Assembly (NCBI GenBank): GCA_023512255.1
Contig: JAILZY010000004.1
Location: 35,780 to 99,779 of the forward strand
Reading direction: 5' to 3'
Source: a bacterium
GTDB taxonomy: Bacteria; SZUA-182; DTGQ01
DNA length: 64,000 nt
Shown here: piece by piece, positions 27,755 through 37,455 of the stretch
How the letters are laid out: each line of letters begins with the position of its first letter
Numbering within the stretch: the stretch's first letter is position 1
Translations under genes and position numbers: made by a program
Notes under the pieces: model-generated
What the model saw: the letters and a program-made list of their open reading frames with translations, nothing else
The model's database searches: none
Told to the model about the DNA's origin: nothing

Positions 27755-28339
27755 ATGATGAGGATAATGGAGTCAAAATGTAAATTTTTCGTTTCACTTG
27801 CTGTGATTGCCACAGGAGTTATTTTCTCTGCTCACCCTTTGTTTGCGGCTCAAAGCCAGCTCAAAGCTACTAACACAGGCGGCGTTGCCTATATTGATAG
27901 CCAGCGGGTTGTGGATGAGTCCAAGGCCGGTCGCGCCTCTCTTAAGGAACTGGAGGATTTTAAAAAGAAAAATGAAGAGGAGCTGGCTAAGCGGGATAGG
28001 GAAATTAAGGAGCTGGAAGATGAGCTTCAGAAGCAGAAGATGGCCCTCTCTGCCGAGGCTCAGAATAAAAAGGAGGAGACCATTCGCCGCAAAGGCATTG
28101 AGTTAAAAAGGTTCAAAGAGGATAAGGAGCAGGAATTAAAAGAGCTGTATTTCAAACATCTGAATAAGATCAAAGAGGAAATCATCCAGATTGTCCGCAA
28201 AATCGGCCAGGAGAAGGGATACACCATGATTGTTAATAAGGATGAGAGTATCATTTATGCCGATCCAAACTATGATATCACCAGCCTAGTGATTGAAGAA
28301 TATGATAAGAGCTTCATAAGCAAGGGGGCGCAGAAATAG
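27755..28339 (+). CDS. Skp/OmpH-family periplasmic chaperone
   Basis: Holds unfolded outer-membrane proteins for BamA. 194 residues: signal peptide (CKFFVSLAVIATGVIFSAHPLFAA), a short strand GVAYIDSQRVVDESKAG, then a long charged coiled coil (ELEDFKKKNEEELAKRDREIKELEDELQKQKM...) that forms the tentacles, and the ending strand YTMIVNKDESIIYADPNYDIT typical of OmpH. An AGGAG site lies upstream of the tandem ATGATG start. Located between bamA and lpxD. Confidence 0.92.
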   Translation: MMRIMESKCKFFVSLAVIATGVIFSAHPLFAAQSQLKATNTGGVAYIDSQRVVDESKAGRASLKELEDFKKKNEEELAKRDREIKELEDELQKQKMALSAEAQNKKEETIRRKGIELKRFKEDKEQELKELYFKHLNKIKEEIIQIVRKIGQEKGYTMIVNKDESIIYADPNYDITSLVIEEYDKSFISKGAQK

Positions 28340-28485
28340 CGCTGCTTTGTCCCTCTTATTTTCTCTCCTAAAGAAGTCAGAGGTTTCACTTATCTTTCCC
28401 CTTTGAGGGGGAGGAGAGTATGGGGAGTCTTCAATAAAGATGAGCAATATCTGTAAGTCTCAAAAGAAGCAGGAAAAGCCAGCAT

Positions 28486-29532
28486 ATGGAAAAGACACTT
28501 AAAGAGTTGGCTGAATTGGTCGGTGGGGTAGTGGTGGGAGACCCGGCTATCCTTATTCGGGGTGTGGCCGGGGTCAAGGAGGCCGAAGAAGGCGAGATCA
28601 CCTTTATTGCCAATCCAAAATACCTGCCGCTTCTGCCGCACAGCCGGGCCTCAGCAGCTATCCTCTCAGCTAAGGAGGCGGTGGAGGCCAAAATTCCCTC
28701 TATCAGAGTTGAAAATCCTTACCTTGCCTTTGCCAAGGTCTTGCGCCTTTTCTCCGAAAATTCTTACCAGCCTTGTGGGATACATCCCACAGCCTGCATC
28801 GATTCATCGGCCATGATCGGCGAGCAAGTCTCTATCCATCCCTTTGCGGTTATTGGTCGGCAGGTCAGGATTGGCAATAGGGTGCAGGTTTATAGTGGTG
28901 CTTTTATCGGAGATTTTTCGCACATCGGTGATGGGTGTATCATATATCCGAACGTTACTATTTATCATCACACTGTCATTGGCTCTTCGGTCATCATTCA
29001 TGCTAACACGGTGATCGGAAGCGATGGTTTTGGGTATGTCTGGAATGGTGAGGAGCATTATAAGATCCCCCAGGTTGGCCGAGTGGTCATCGAGGATGGG
29101 GTAGAAATTGGCGCAGGATGTACCATTGACCGGGGCACTATGGGCGATACGGTTATCCGGCGGGGGACAAAGATTGATAATTTGGTTCAGATCGCCCACA
29201 ATGTGGTTATTGGTGAATCATCCATTATTGTCAGCCAGGTTGGCATCTCAGGCAGTACTGAATTGGGGAAGCGGGTAACCTTAGGGGGACAGGTGGGAGT
29301 AGCCGGTCATTTGAAAATCGGAGATAACGCCACCGTGGCCGCTAAATCCGGAGTCTCAAAAAACGTCCCCTCTAATAGCCTTATGGCTGGTCCAATTGCC
29401 CGGCCTATTCAGGAGTGGCGAAGATCTGAGGCTAGTCTTCGGCGGCTGCCCGAACTGGTTGAAAAGATTAGAAAGCTTCAGCAGAAGGTCCAGGAGTTGG
29501 AGAAAAAATTGCAAGGAGCAGAAAGAGAGTAG
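28486..29532 (+). CDS. lpxD: UDP-3-O-(3-hydroxyacyl)glucosamine N-acyltransferase
   Basis: Third enzyme of lipid A synthesis. 348 residues: N-terminal LpxD domain ([46 protein letters not shown]), then left-handed beta-helix hexapeptides ([20 protein letters not shown]..., [25 protein letters not shown]), the catalytic histidine region [26 protein letters not shown], and a C-terminal coiled coil ([19 protein letters not shown]). Confirms a lipid-A-bearing outer membrane. Last gene of the bamA-skp-lpxD run; the convergent radical SAM gene begins after it. Confidence 0.96.
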   Translation: MEKTLKELAELVGGVVVGDPAILIRGVAGVKEAEEGEITFIANPKYLPLLPHSRASAAILSAKEAVEAKIPSIRVENPYLAFAKVLRLFSENSYQPCGIHPTACIDSSAMIGEQVSIHPFAVIGRQVRIGNRVQVYSGAFIGDFSHIGDGCIIYPNVTIYHHTVIGSSVIIHANTVIGSDGFGYVWNGEEHYKIPQVGRVVIEDGVEIGAGCTIDRGTMGDTVIRRGTKIDNLVQIAHNVVIGESSIIVSQVGISGSTELGKRVTLGGQVGVAGHLKIGDNATVAAKSGVSKNVPSNSLMAGPIARPIQEWRRSEASLRRLPELVEKIRKLQQKVQELEKKLQGAERE

Positions 29533-29696
29533 CAAAAATTTGCTCCTTAACCTTATGCCTTCCTACGAGCTTATAATTTCCTACATTCTCTATTGTTCTG
29601 TCCGTTTCTTTGTTCCGATCGTGGTTACCCTTTTCCCTGTGGACTTGTTTCCTGTGGATTTGTTTAAAGTGATTTCGTACTTGTCGAGAAAACCAT

Positions 29697-30572
29697 TCAA
29701 AACTGCGGCGTGTAGTCGGCGGAATTTGAATCAAGGTCCTGAAGGAAGCCGCTCTCAAAGCCAAGGGCAAAGAGGTATTCCTCAACCTCTCGGTATTCCT
29801 CTTCGGTCAGTCGACGATTGAGCTCAGGGACCTCCGCGGCCCGATGGACCGGATAATACTGAGACATTAGGGAGATATAGCTTTGAGTGCCTAGATTTTC
29901 AGCAATCCAGGCAAGCACTCGCTTACTGTTTTCAATCTGCCCGGGGAGGATTAGGTGGCGGATGATCACCCCTCGCTGTATGATCCCATCCTGATCAAAG
30001 AGCGGATCACCGGCGACCTTTTGCATGGCTGCAATAGCCCGGCAAGCATACTCAAAGTAGCCAGGAAGTCGAGAGAACTTGACAGCCAGGGTATTATCAG
30101 CATATTTAAAATCTGGCAAAAATACATCCACTAGGCCTGCAAGCTCCTCAATGACCGACTCTTTCTCATAGCCATTGCTGTTCCAGACAATTGGCAGTGG
30201 GCTGATCTCCTGCTTAAGCCGAGGCAAAATCCGCAGCAGACGGCCAGCATAGTGGGTAGGGGAGACCAGGTTAAGGTTATGGACCCTGGTTTCTTTGACA
30301 AAGTTTCTGCACAACTCGATAAACTCTTCATCCTGGTAGATCTGAGCCTTTGGGAAGCGCAGTTGAGAAATCTTATAGTTTTGGCAAAATAGGCAGGCAG
30401 CATTACAGTGAGCAAAGAAAACGGTCCCTGAGCCCCGCTGCCCACTGATGCAGGGCTCTTCCCAGAAATGAGCCATGACCTTGGCCACAGTGAATTCTGC
30501 CGGAGCCTTACATACTCCAAGCTTAAGCTGTCTGTCCACCCCGCACTCGAACGGGCAATAATTACACTCCAT
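29697..30572 (-). CDS. PflX-like radical SAM protein (COG1313)
   Basis: 291-residue radical SAM protein. N-terminal cysteines (MECNYCPFECGV) precede the cluster motif HCNAACLFCQNYKIS (CxxxCxxC) near residue 60; the C-terminal half is the usual barrel (NLVSPTHYAGRLLRILPRL, VWNSNGYEKESVIEELAGLVDVFLPDFKYAD, GVIIRHLILPGQIENSKRVLAWI). These blocks are characteristic of the PflX group related to pyruvate-formate-lyase activases; substrate unknown. It is 152 bases from rlmI on the same strand and convergent with lpxD. It resembles the AmmeMemoRadiSam radical SAM enzyme at 33533-34681 in its cluster motif (C-x-x-x-C-x-x-C-Q-N) but has no export signal. Confidence 0.85.
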   Translation of the reverse strand: MECNYCPFECGVDRQLKLGVCKAPAEFTVAKVMAHFWEEPCISGQRGSGTVFFAHCNAACLFCQNYKISQLRFPKAQIYQDEEFIELCRNFVKETRVHNLNLVSPTHYAGRLLRILPRLKQEISPLPIVWNSNGYEKESVIEELAGLVDVFLPDFKYADNTLAVKFSRLPGYFEYACRAIAAMQKVAGDPLFDQDGIIQRGVIIRHLILPGQIENSKRVLAWIAENLGTQSYISLMSQYYPVHRAAEVPELNRRLTEEEYREVEEYLFALGFESGFLQDLDSNSADYTPQF

Positions 30573-30724
30573 GCTGTTTTCTATTTTGTCCTCATTTTAC
30601 TGACCCTTTTTAGGGTTATCATAACAAGATATACTTTTTTCGTCATATATATTCATATATTCAACGCGAGTTCGATATAATTAAGAATTATAAGAGCTAT
30701 CTTTTCTAATATCAATAACATACT

Positions 30725-31912
30725 TTAACATACTTTTTGCAAAACGAAAAATTTCAGGTACCTGCCTTCAGGAAAGCTTAGGTTATAGGGATGATCGTGT
30801 GGCTGCATAGTGGCGGCCAGGACTTTCAGCCGACAGTGGGTATTGACTGCTGACTGGTGGAGAATCTTGATGAAGGTTTCCTGATCAATATGGGTGGTGC
30901 AGGACGAGCTTACTAGAATTCCCCCCGGGGGGAGCTTCTCCAGAGCTTTGGAGTTGATGGTGATATACGCCTTGATAGCCTTTTTGACCTGTTCTTTGTT
31001 TTTGGCAAAGGAGGGCGGATCAAGAATAATCAGATCGTATTCATCCGCTTGGACACTCTTTAGATACTCAAATACGTCGTGCTCGATAAACATATACTTT
31101 TTAGTATTGATTCGGTTGGCCTCGAAGTTCTTTCTGGCATACTCTAGGGCTTTCCCAGAAATATCCACACTGGTTACACTCCTTGCTCCAGCCAGGACAG
31201 CATAGACAGAAAAAGCTCCAGTATAGGCAAAGCAGTTGAGAACCCGCCTCTTTGGGCAGAATCTGGCTACGAGGCTTCGATTTTCCCGCTGATCGAGAAA
31301 AAAGCCGGTTTTTTGGCCCTCTTTGAAATTGACCCAGAACAAAATGCCATTTTCCCGGATTAGCACCTCATCTAGATCCTGACCAGCCAGGAGCTGTTTA
31401 GGCTGAGTTTTTAGCCCCTCATTCAGCCGAACACTGACATCGCTTCTTTCATAGATGCACCTTGGCTGAAAAACCTCCTCAAGCGCTCCCACAATAGCCT
31501 CCCGCAGCCTATCCATGCCCGCAGTATGGAGTTGGATGACCAGCACATCGGCATATTTATCGACAATGAGGCCAGGCAGAGAATCACTTTCACCAAACAC
31601 TACCCGATAAGAGTCGGTATCTGGAGGTAGGAATTGTTCCTTGTCGGCTCGCAGGGTCTGGATTCTTCGCTGGAAAAAGGCCCGGTTAATCGCCTCATCG
31701 GCAAAGCTTAGAATTCTGACCCTAATCTCTGAATGTTTATTGTAGTATCCTGTAGCCAGAAAACGGTTTTCTTGATCACAGATCCTGCACACTGCTCCGT
31801 TGCCGAGCCCTTCGGATACCCTGACAATCCCTCCAGAGAATATCCACGGATGGCCTGCCTGAAGGTTTTTAACCCGCTCATTTTTAATAATAACCTGTGA
31901 TATTTCAGACAT
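30725..31912 (-). CDS. 23S rRNA (cytosine-C5)-methyltransferase, RlmI family
   Basis: 395 residues. N-terminal PUA domain (VIIKNERVKNLQAGHPWIFSGGIVRVSEGLGNGAVCRICDQENRFLATGYYNKHSEIRVRILS), a middle domain with LIVDKYADVLVIQ, and a class I methyltransferase domain: GFFLDQRENR, VLNCFAYTGAFSVYAVLAGARSVTSVDIS (SAM site), DLIILDPPSFAKNK (catalytic DPPSF) and LVSSSCTTH. This is the RlmI/YccW layout. The ATG at 31912 is used; a GTG at 31921 is possible. It follows the Memo-AMMECR1 gene, overlapping or abutting it, so it may be in the same transcript. Confidence 0.92.
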   Translation of the reverse strand: MSEISQVIIKNERVKNLQAGHPWIFSGGIVRVSEGLGNGAVCRICDQENRFLATGYYNKHSEIRVRILSFADEAINRAFFQRRIQTLRADKEQFLPPDTDSYRVVFGESDSLPGLIVDKYADVLVIQLHTAGMDRLREAIVGALEEVFQPRCIYERSDVSVRLNEGLKTQPKQLLAGQDLDEVLIRENGILFWVNFKEGQKTGFFLDQRENRSLVARFCPKRRVLNCFAYTGAFSVYAVLAGARSVTSVDISGKALEYARKNFEANRINTKKYMFIEHDVFEYLKSVQADEYDLIILDPPSFAKNKEQVKKAIKAYITINSKALEKLPPGGILVSSSCTTHIDQETFIKILHQSAVNTHCRLKVLAATMQPHDHPYNLSFPEGRYLKFFVLQKVC

Positions 31913-31917
31913 GCACC

Positions 31918-33477
31918 TCACTCGGAAAAGACAATGGCTTGGTAGACCTCTACCTTGGTTTTGGTTGGATCCTTCCAGGCATCGTCAGGCAGACCAGCCT
32001 TCTGGCAGAGGCTCTGGAGGAAACTTTCCTTATCCGGCAACTGCTCCCACACCTGGGGAAGATAGGTTGCTCGGTGCCATCCCTGGCTGAGAATCACCCC
32101 ATCCACTCCGGGGCGCAACTGCCGCTTCAGATCCTCGGCGTCAGAGAATTTGAGCTCCCTTGGCGGGGTGAGAATGCTGATTTCAATCTCTACCTCATCC
32201 AGCTCACTTTTACTCAGCGGGGAAAATCTTGGATCGCGAAAGGCCGCATTGAAGGCATTTTCCTTCACGCAATCGCAAAGTCGCTGCTCAGGGGTGATCG
32301 TGCCGATACAGCCGCGAAGCTGCCCCCTCTTGTGGAGGGTAACAAAGCAGCCTCGCTTTTCTCGTACATACGGCGAAAGGTTTTCCGGCAGAGGGTCTTT
32401 TTCCTTGCTCAGCGTATTTTTGATCACGCACCGGGCGAGGGTGAGGAGCATCTTGCGGTCTGCCTCAGAGATCGATTCTGAGCTGCTTTTGGCGCTCTTT
32501 CCCCTCTCGTTTTTCCCCTCATCATTATTATCATCACTGCTCTTGCCACCTTTCAGTTCTTGCCCTTCTTTATTAGCCCTGGTTTTTTCATCCCCTTTTG
32601 CTCCACCACTGACAAAGGCAATGCTGGCATAACCAACTACCTGGTCAGGAGGGCCGGCTGTGTCACCTGAATTTCGATAGTCAATTAACTCTGGCCGCCA
32701 TCCCTTTTGCCGAGCGATTTCCATAAGTGCCAGGATAGGGATTTTGCCGCAAGCCTCACTTTCAGCCATTCGGTTAAAATCCATGTCTGTAATGGCCCTG
32801 GTGCAGCTTTCATCAAGCAGTTTAGCCTTGTGGTAAGGATAATAATGAGAGAGATCAGAGCTGGCTACAATCAGGGTATGCTCATCAATGTGGGGCAGCA
32901 GTGCTTTGGCTATCCGGCCAGGATCAACCTGCCCAATGGTAATGGGAACCAGCTCGAAGCTCTTGAGCATTATTTGCAAAAAGGGCAGTTGCACCTCAAG
33001 GGAGTGCTCCTTCTGATCCATATCCGGCAGTGGGGAAAAAAGCTCTTGCTGGCGCAAGGTGGCCGCTATGGGGGAGAGAGGGATATCGCCCAGCGGAGTG
33101 CGGTAGGCATCTACTTCTATAATCGATGCCTTGGCCGCAGGCAGCCAGTGACTTGGGGCCAGAACAAAAACGGTTTTGGTGGCAGGATCGATCTGTCTAA
33201 AGCCTGTGGCGGCTACGGTCCCTGAGTAAATATATCCGGCATGAGGAGAGATCAATCCCATAATCCTGCCTGATACTGGCTTCCCTTTCTTTTCGTTCAG
33301 AAATTGCCGAACCATACCAGCTAGCTTGGTTTCCTCAGCGGGGTAAAATTGCCCAGCCACTGCCGGAAACCGTATCCTTTTTTTCTCCTTCCGGCCAGGC
33401 TCATCCTTGGCATAACCGAAAGAACCAGACAAGGTGAGTATAATAAGCATCAAGACTAGATAACCAATGATTTTCAT
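31918..33477 (-). CDS. AmmeMemoRadiSam proteins B (Memo) and A (AMMECR1) fused, with signal peptide
   Basis: 519 residues. Signal peptide (MKIIGYLVLMLIILTLSGSFGYA), then a Memo-like domain (about 37-290) with the metal/active-site blocks SPHAGYIYSGTVA, APSHWLP, KEHSLEVQLPFLQ and ASSDLSHYYPY; a charged low-complexity linker (about 290-340); and an AMMECR1 domain (about 340-519) with KRGCFVTLHKRGQLRGCIG and FSPLSKSELDEVEIEISILTPP. The A and B proteins are usually separate or fused and lie beside a radical SAM enzyme; the biochemical role is not established. Both domains are normally cytosolic in eukaryotes, so export here is notable. Next gene upstream is the radical SAM partner. Confidence 0.92.
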   Translation of the reverse strand: MKIIGYLVLMLIILTLSGSFGYAKDEPGRKEKKRIRFPAVAGQFYPAEETKLAGMVRQFLNEKKGKPVSGRIMGLISPHAGYIYSGTVAATGFRQIDPATKTVFVLAPSHWLPAAKASIIEVDAYRTPLGDIPLSPIAATLRQQELFSPLPDMDQKEHSLEVQLPFLQIMLKSFELVPITIGQVDPGRIAKALLPHIDEHTLIVASSDLSHYYPYHKAKLLDESCTRAITDMDFNRMAESEACGKIPILALMEIARQKGWRPELIDYRNSGDTAGPPDQVVGYASIAFVSGGAKGDEKTRANKEGQELKGGKSSDDNNDEGKNERGKSAKSSSESISEADRKMLLTLARCVIKNTLSKEKDPLPENLSPYVREKRGCFVTLHKRGQLRGCIGTITPEQRLCDCVKENAFNAAFRDPRFSPLSKSELDEVEIEISILTPPRELKFSDAEDLKRQLRPGVDGVILSQGWHRATYLPQVWEQLPDKESFLQSLCQKAGLPDDAWKDPTKTKVEVYQAIVFSE

Positions 33478-33532
33478 AACCCTACCTCCTCACTTTATAG
33501 CGATCTATCTTAAATCGCCATATTTGCCCCGC

Positions 33533-34681
33533 TTACTCCCATCGGCCACTTACTGGCTGTTTGCAGAATCGGCATTTTCCATTTTCCAGGTCGAGGGAAA
33601 CTAAGGTATATCCCCGTCGTTTAATCACTACCTTTCTGCAGCCTGAGCAGATGACCTCCTCGCCCATGCCCGGCACGTTGCCGATATACACATGGTGCAG
33701 CCCTTCCCTTATACCCACCTCCCTGGCCTGCTGTAGTATTTCCACTGGCGTTGGTGGCAGCTTGGCAAGCTTGTATTTGGGGGTGAACCGGGAAAAATGC
33801 AAGGGGCAGTCCGGACCAAGATTTTTGACGATCCATCCACACATTCGTTTTATCATCTCAAGGTCATCCGTGTAAGTGGGAATGACCAGATTGATTATTT
33901 CCAGCCACACGCCTCGACGGCGGAGAGTTTTTAAGGTATTGAGTACTGGCTCAAGATGTCCGCCATTTAGCTTGAAATAGATATCATCGGAAAAGCTCTT
34001 CAGATTGATACTTCCGGCATCAATGACCGTACAGAGACGCTCAAGAGCAGGAGGCGAGATGTAGCCGTTACTGACATAGATATTTTTTATTCCGGCCTTG
34101 TGAGCCATGGTTGAGATGTCAATCATGTATTCATAAAAGGTGGTTGCCTCTGAATAAGTATAGGCAATGCTTGAGCAGTTATAGTGCTTAGCCAGCTTGA
34201 CTACCTGATCTGGAGGAAGATCAAAGTTTTGAGTCTTGTCCGGCGTGGTCTGAGAAATCTCCCAGTTTTGGCAATTCAGGCAATGGAAATTGCAGCCGGC
34301 CACAGCTAGGGAAAAGGCTAGGGTCCCTGGGTAAAAGTGCAAGAGGGGCTTTTTTTCCACTGGGTCCACATTGACCGTGCAGGGATTGCCATAGGAGATG
34401 GAGTAGAGCTTTCCGGATAGATTCACTCGGGTTTTGCATTTGCCTCGCTGGCCCGGTTTTATTAGGCAGCTGTTAGGGCAGGTTCCACACTTGGTCAGCC
34501 CCCCCCTCAGGCGGTCATAAAAATAGGCTTCCCGAAGATGAGGATCTTTTGGATCAAAGCTAGCCTCGGCCAAGGCTGCCGTAGGCAGTAGCCAGGGGGG
34601 GAGGAAAGAGAGCAGAGCGTGTGCTCCGCAGAAAGCCCAGAGGCTACCTTTCAAAAATTCCCGTCTGGTTTGATTCATCAC
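33533..34681 (-). CDS. AmmeMemoRadiSam system radical SAM enzyme with Tat signal
   Basis: 382 residues. The N terminus TRREFLKGSLWAFCGAHALLSFLP is a twin-arginine signal (S/T-R-R-x-F-L-K). The enzyme has N-terminal CGTCPNSC and CKTRVN segments, the radical SAM motif GCNFHCLNCQNWEIS, and the barrel blocks SIAYTYSEATTFYEYM, IYVSNGYISPPALERLCTVIDAGSINLKSFSD and LEIINLVIPTYTDDLEMI. C-terminal cysteines (ICSGCRK, CRFCKQP) suggest a zinc or second cluster site. Family members work with Memo and AMMECR1; the substrate is unknown. Its start overlaps the end of the spermidine-synthase-like gene (34678) by four bases, so the genes are coupled. The Tat signal implies the folded iron-sulfur enzyme is exported. 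Confidence 0.92.
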   Translation of the reverse strand: MMNQTRREFLKGSLWAFCGAHALLSFLPPWLLPTAALAEASFDPKDPHLREAYFYDRLRGGLTKCGTCPNSCLIKPGQRGKCKTRVNLSGKLYSISYGNPCTVNVDPVEKKPLLHFYPGTLAFSLAVAGCNFHCLNCQNWEISQTTPDKTQNFDLPPDQVVKLAKHYNCSSIAYTYSEATTFYEYMIDISTMAHKAGIKNIYVSNGYISPPALERLCTVIDAGSINLKSFSDDIYFKLNGGHLEPVLNTLKTLRRRGVWLEIINLVIPTYTDDLEMIKRMCGWIVKNLGPDCPLHFSRFTPKYKLAKLPPTPVEILQQAREVGIREGLHHVYIGNVPGMGEEVICSGCRKVVIKRRGYTLVSLDLENGKCRFCKQPVSGRWE

Positions 34682-36855
34682 CCTCTCCTCCTCATCTTGA
34701 TCAATATGAGCAGGCTGGCTGATTTAACCACTGCTGCTGAAATAAGTATCCCGGCGATACCAAATCTGGGAAGTAGCCATAAACTGGTTACTATCGTCCC
34801 ACAGGAGGCCCCGGCCAGGTCCGCCAGATAGAGCTGTCCTGTGATCCGCGGGGTCGCTCCATCCAGGTAATGGGAAACAGCCACAAATTGCCACCCTACA
34901 GCCAGAGCAGAGCCAAAGATAAGCACAGGAATGATCCCGCACTGAACAATGGACAAAAACGCATCCGCCTGCAAACTCCGGCCAAACATTGTCAGCCACA
35001 AAGCTAGGCTGATCAGGAGAAAAAGTACCAAATCCTGAATGAAAGTCTGCCTCGCTGGATCGTTTTTCCACTTGCGCGCTGCCAAAGCGCCTGATCCTAA
35101 TCCTATCATAAAGAGAGTTACAAATAAAGAGATCCAAAGATAAACATAGCCAAAAATGGTTTGAAAGAGAAAAAGTAGGGACAGCTCCAAGGAAATCCCC
35201 GTATAACCAGAGGAGAAGGTAACCCCAAGTAGGCTATCCTGCTGATAAGCTATCAGAATACAAAAAGATAGAGCGACAAAGGCCACAATGGCCAAAATCA
35301 GCCAGCTTATCTTTTCTGTTCCTCCGGTTTTTTTCAGCCAGAGATTCAAAAGATGCCGAAAAGCATGGGGCGCAAGATCGCTATTGGCTGCTTCCTCACT
35401 TTCTTCGGCTACCAGTTTCTTGAGCCGCTCCATCCTTTGAGGATCAGTCATCTCAGGCAGTTGATAGTCAACCAGCCATTGGGTACTGATCGCTCGCTCA
35501 GCCAGTCTTTTTTTAATCTCCAGGCCAACCCAAGAGGCGGTGGCAGTACCAAAAGAGCGACTAGAGGCAAGAAAGTAGTGGGTTTCACCAGGAAAAAGAA
35601 AGATATGATCGAATACCTGCCTAAGGGCAGCATAGACAGAGCGATTTAAGGCTAAGCCTTCAGGGTCAAGATAGTTTTCGGCACCAGTCAGGGTAAAGAA
35701 TATGACTCCGCCGGGAGTGAGGATACCCCTGGCTTCCTCGAAAAATTCCCGGGTATAGAAGCGGTTCAGATAGATATTTTCCGGATCCGGAAGGTCAAGG
35801 ATAAGGCAATCATAGCGGATTCCCGCATGTCGGGCTTTCTTGATAAATAGCCTCCCATCGCCTACATGGGCATGGATAGAGGGCCGGCTGAGACTGCGGT
35901 AAATTTGCCGATCCATACTTAGGATAACTGGATCGAGCTCTACATAGTCGATCCGGCTTGGATTGTGCTTTAGGATTTCCAAGATCGTGCCAAATACCCC
36001 ACCCCCGATCAGCAGCACTCTGGCTCCCTCTCTAACCTGGATCATAGGAATGTGGGCCAGCGCCTCGGTACGGTAATCACCACTTGAGAAAAGAGGAATG
36101 CCTCCTGAGAGGACATTCAACTGCTGGCCACTGCGGGTGATCGACAATTGGGCAAAGGGAGTATTTTTATGAAGAAGAATTTTCTGCCCAGGCATCTGCC
36201 AGGACAAGGTAGAGAGATTGAGCGGCAGGCTAAAGGCTATGGCTGTGGCCAAAAGAGGTGGCAGCAGCCGCAGCCGAGGTGAGCTAAAGAACACGGCTAC
36301 AGCAAGGTTTCCAAGCCCCACCACCATCATCACTCCCCAATGGGAGAGGAGATAAACAAAAAGAAAGCTGAACCCAAGCCCCCCTATTATCTCTCCCCCA
36401 AGGTCGATAAGATAAACCGCTGACGGAGCATCCCGCCAAGGAAGCAACGAGGCGGCCAGGGGAATGAGACTGGCGCAGATGAGAGCATAGGGCATGAGAA
36501 TCATACTGAGGCCAACCGCAGAGGAGCCCATACCCGGTATCTCCCCCCGAACCAAGAGCAGCGGCCAAGCTCTGAATCCGGCAAGCTGAAAGAAGGGAAT
36601 AGTTGCCAGTAGTATGTGGCCTAAAAATAGCAGGCGATGCGGATCCTTTCTTTTAGTTAACCATATTCCAAGCCAAGCGCCAGAGGCAGAAGACAGAAGC
36701 CACAGGCCAAGCCCAAGGCCAATCACCAGCTCGTTTCCACCAAAGGTGGCCATTCCCTCCCTGATGAGAACCAATTGAGTTACTACCGAAGAGAAGCCAA
36801 TGACAGCCAGGGAAATCATGATCTTGGGAATTTTGGGCAGCGACATTTTTTCCAT
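34678..36855 (-). CDS. Polytopic membrane protein with spermidine-synthase-like domain
   Basis: 725 residues in three parts: seven or so N-terminal membrane helices (about 10-205), a soluble domain like spermidine synthase (about 240-500) and a second helical bundle (about 520-725). The middle has the SAM/dcSAM-binding VLLIGGGVFGTILEILKHNPSRIDYVELDP, DGRLFIKKA and DCLILDLPDPENIYLNRFYTREFFEEA blocks. This MFS-like-plus-spermidine-synthase architecture is known but of unproven function; polyamine production is not certain. It is coupled to the AmmeMemoRadiSam genes. The frame opens at 36957, but the ATG at 36855 follows GAGCGG and begins MEKMSLPKIPKI; an ATG at 36846 is also possible. Confidence 0.85.
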   Translation of the reverse strand: MEKMSLPKIPKIMISLAVIGFSSVVTQLVLIREGMATFGGNELVIGLGLGLWLLSSASGAWLGIWLTKRKDPHRLLFLGHILLATIPFFQLAGFRAWPLLLVRGEIPGMGSSAVGLSMILMPYALICASLIPLAASLLPWRDAPSAVYLIDLGGEIIGGLGFSFLFVYLLSHWGVMMVVGLGNLAVAVFFSSPRLRLLPPLLATAIAFSLPLNLSTLSWQMPGQKILLHKNTPFAQLSITRSGQQLNVLSGGIPLFSSGDYRTEALAHIPMIQVREGARVLLIGGGVFGTILEILKHNPSRIDYVELDPVILSMDRQIYRSLSRPSIHAHVGDGRLFIKKARHAGIRYDCLILDLPDPENIYLNRFYTREFFEEARGILTPGGVIFFTLTGAENYLDPEGLALNRSVYAALRQVFDHIFLFPGETHYFLASSRSFGTATASWVGLEIKKRLAERAISTQWLVDYQLPEMTDPQRMERLKKLVAEESEEAANSDLAPHAFRHLLNLWLKKTGGTEKISWLILAIVAFVALSFCILIAYQQDSLLGVTFSSGYTGISLELSLLFLFQTIFGYVYLWISLFVTLFMIGLGSGALAARKWKNDPARQTFIQDLVLFLLISLALWLTMFGRSLQADAFLSIVQCGIIPVLIFGSALAVGWQFVAVSHYLDGATPRITGQLYLADLAGASCGTIVTSLWLLPRFGIAGILISAAVVKSASLLILIKMRRRG

Positions 36856-37115
36856 CCGCTCACACAAGGCTATCTTCTCAATTAATAATAGTTTTTGATA
36901 TCTTGATAGTTTGTTGATAATAGTTGAATAATCGAATAAACAGAATCGAATGAGCAATCGGTTGAGATTTTAGCCCTAAAGGATGGAGCGGTCAATTACT
37001 TTTCAGCACTTTTCGAGAAAACCTGAATTTTAAGAAAACCTGAAGCCTAAATAAGGTGGGAAAGACAATCTCTCTTTTTCAGTAAATTCATGAAAGCATC
37101 TAAGGGTAAGGTGAC

Positions 37116-37158
37116 TTGCGGGCGGGTGATAGTTGTGGTTTAAATCACCCGCCCGCAA
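37116..37158. repeat. Perfect 15-bp GC-rich hairpin
   Basis: TTGCGGGCGGGTGAT (37116-37130) pairs with ATCACCCGCCCGCAA (37144-37158) around a 13-base loop. It lies between the 23-residue peptide gene and the spermidine-synthase-like gene. No T-run on either side; it may slow or end the sigma-54 transcript or protect its 3' end. Confidence 0.75.
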
Positions 37159-37219
37159 ACTCTACATAAGGTTTCATCAGTATTTATTCCCCATTTTTGG
37201 ATATTATTTTGGTGGATAA

Positions 37220-37291
37220 TTACTTAATCCCTTTTCGAGAAGACACCAGGAAATAGAGTAGCGTTCCAAAAGCTCCGAGAAATATACCCAT
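37220..37291 (-). CDS. 23-residue predicted membrane peptide with strong ribosome binding site
   Basis: Minus-strand ATG at 37291 to TAA at 37220. The peptide begins MGIFLGAFGTLLYFLVSS and ends with basic residues (RKGIK), i.e. one hydrophobic helix with a positive C-terminal end. The ribosome binding site is AAGGAGG at 37306-37300, 8 bases before the ATG, among the strongest in the window. A consensus sigma-54 promoter is 56 bases upstream of the start. Too short for ordinary gene callers. It could be a small membrane regulator or a leader peptide for the downstream AmmeMemoRadiSam operon; I recognise no known family. Codon content is unremarkable. Confidence 0.65.
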   Translation of the reverse strand: MGIFLGAFGTLLYFLVSSRKGIK

Positions 37292-37346
37292 GATCATCAC
37301 CTCCTTGATGAGAATTTCTTGATTACTGATTTCATTTTTAGAATAA

Positions 37347-37362
37347 TGCAACCAACGTGCCA
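37347..37362 (-). promoter_or_regulatory. Sigma-54 promoter
   Basis: On the minus strand TGGCACGTTGGTTGCA matches the sigma-54 consensus TGGCAC-N5-TTGCA at every conserved position (GG and GC 10 bases apart). Transcription would start near 37336, 45 bases before the 23-residue peptide. Confidence 0.75.
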
Positions 37363-37455
37363 GATATAATTATCGAGAACCATTTTAATAGATATTATAT
37401 TTTCAAATAGTTACTAGAGATAGCTTTTGAGAGCGCTAAGAAATAGAAAGCTAGT

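Noticed and set aside
29396-29821. 141-residue frame over the lpxD end
   Set aside because: Shadow of lpxD and the convergent radical SAM gene.
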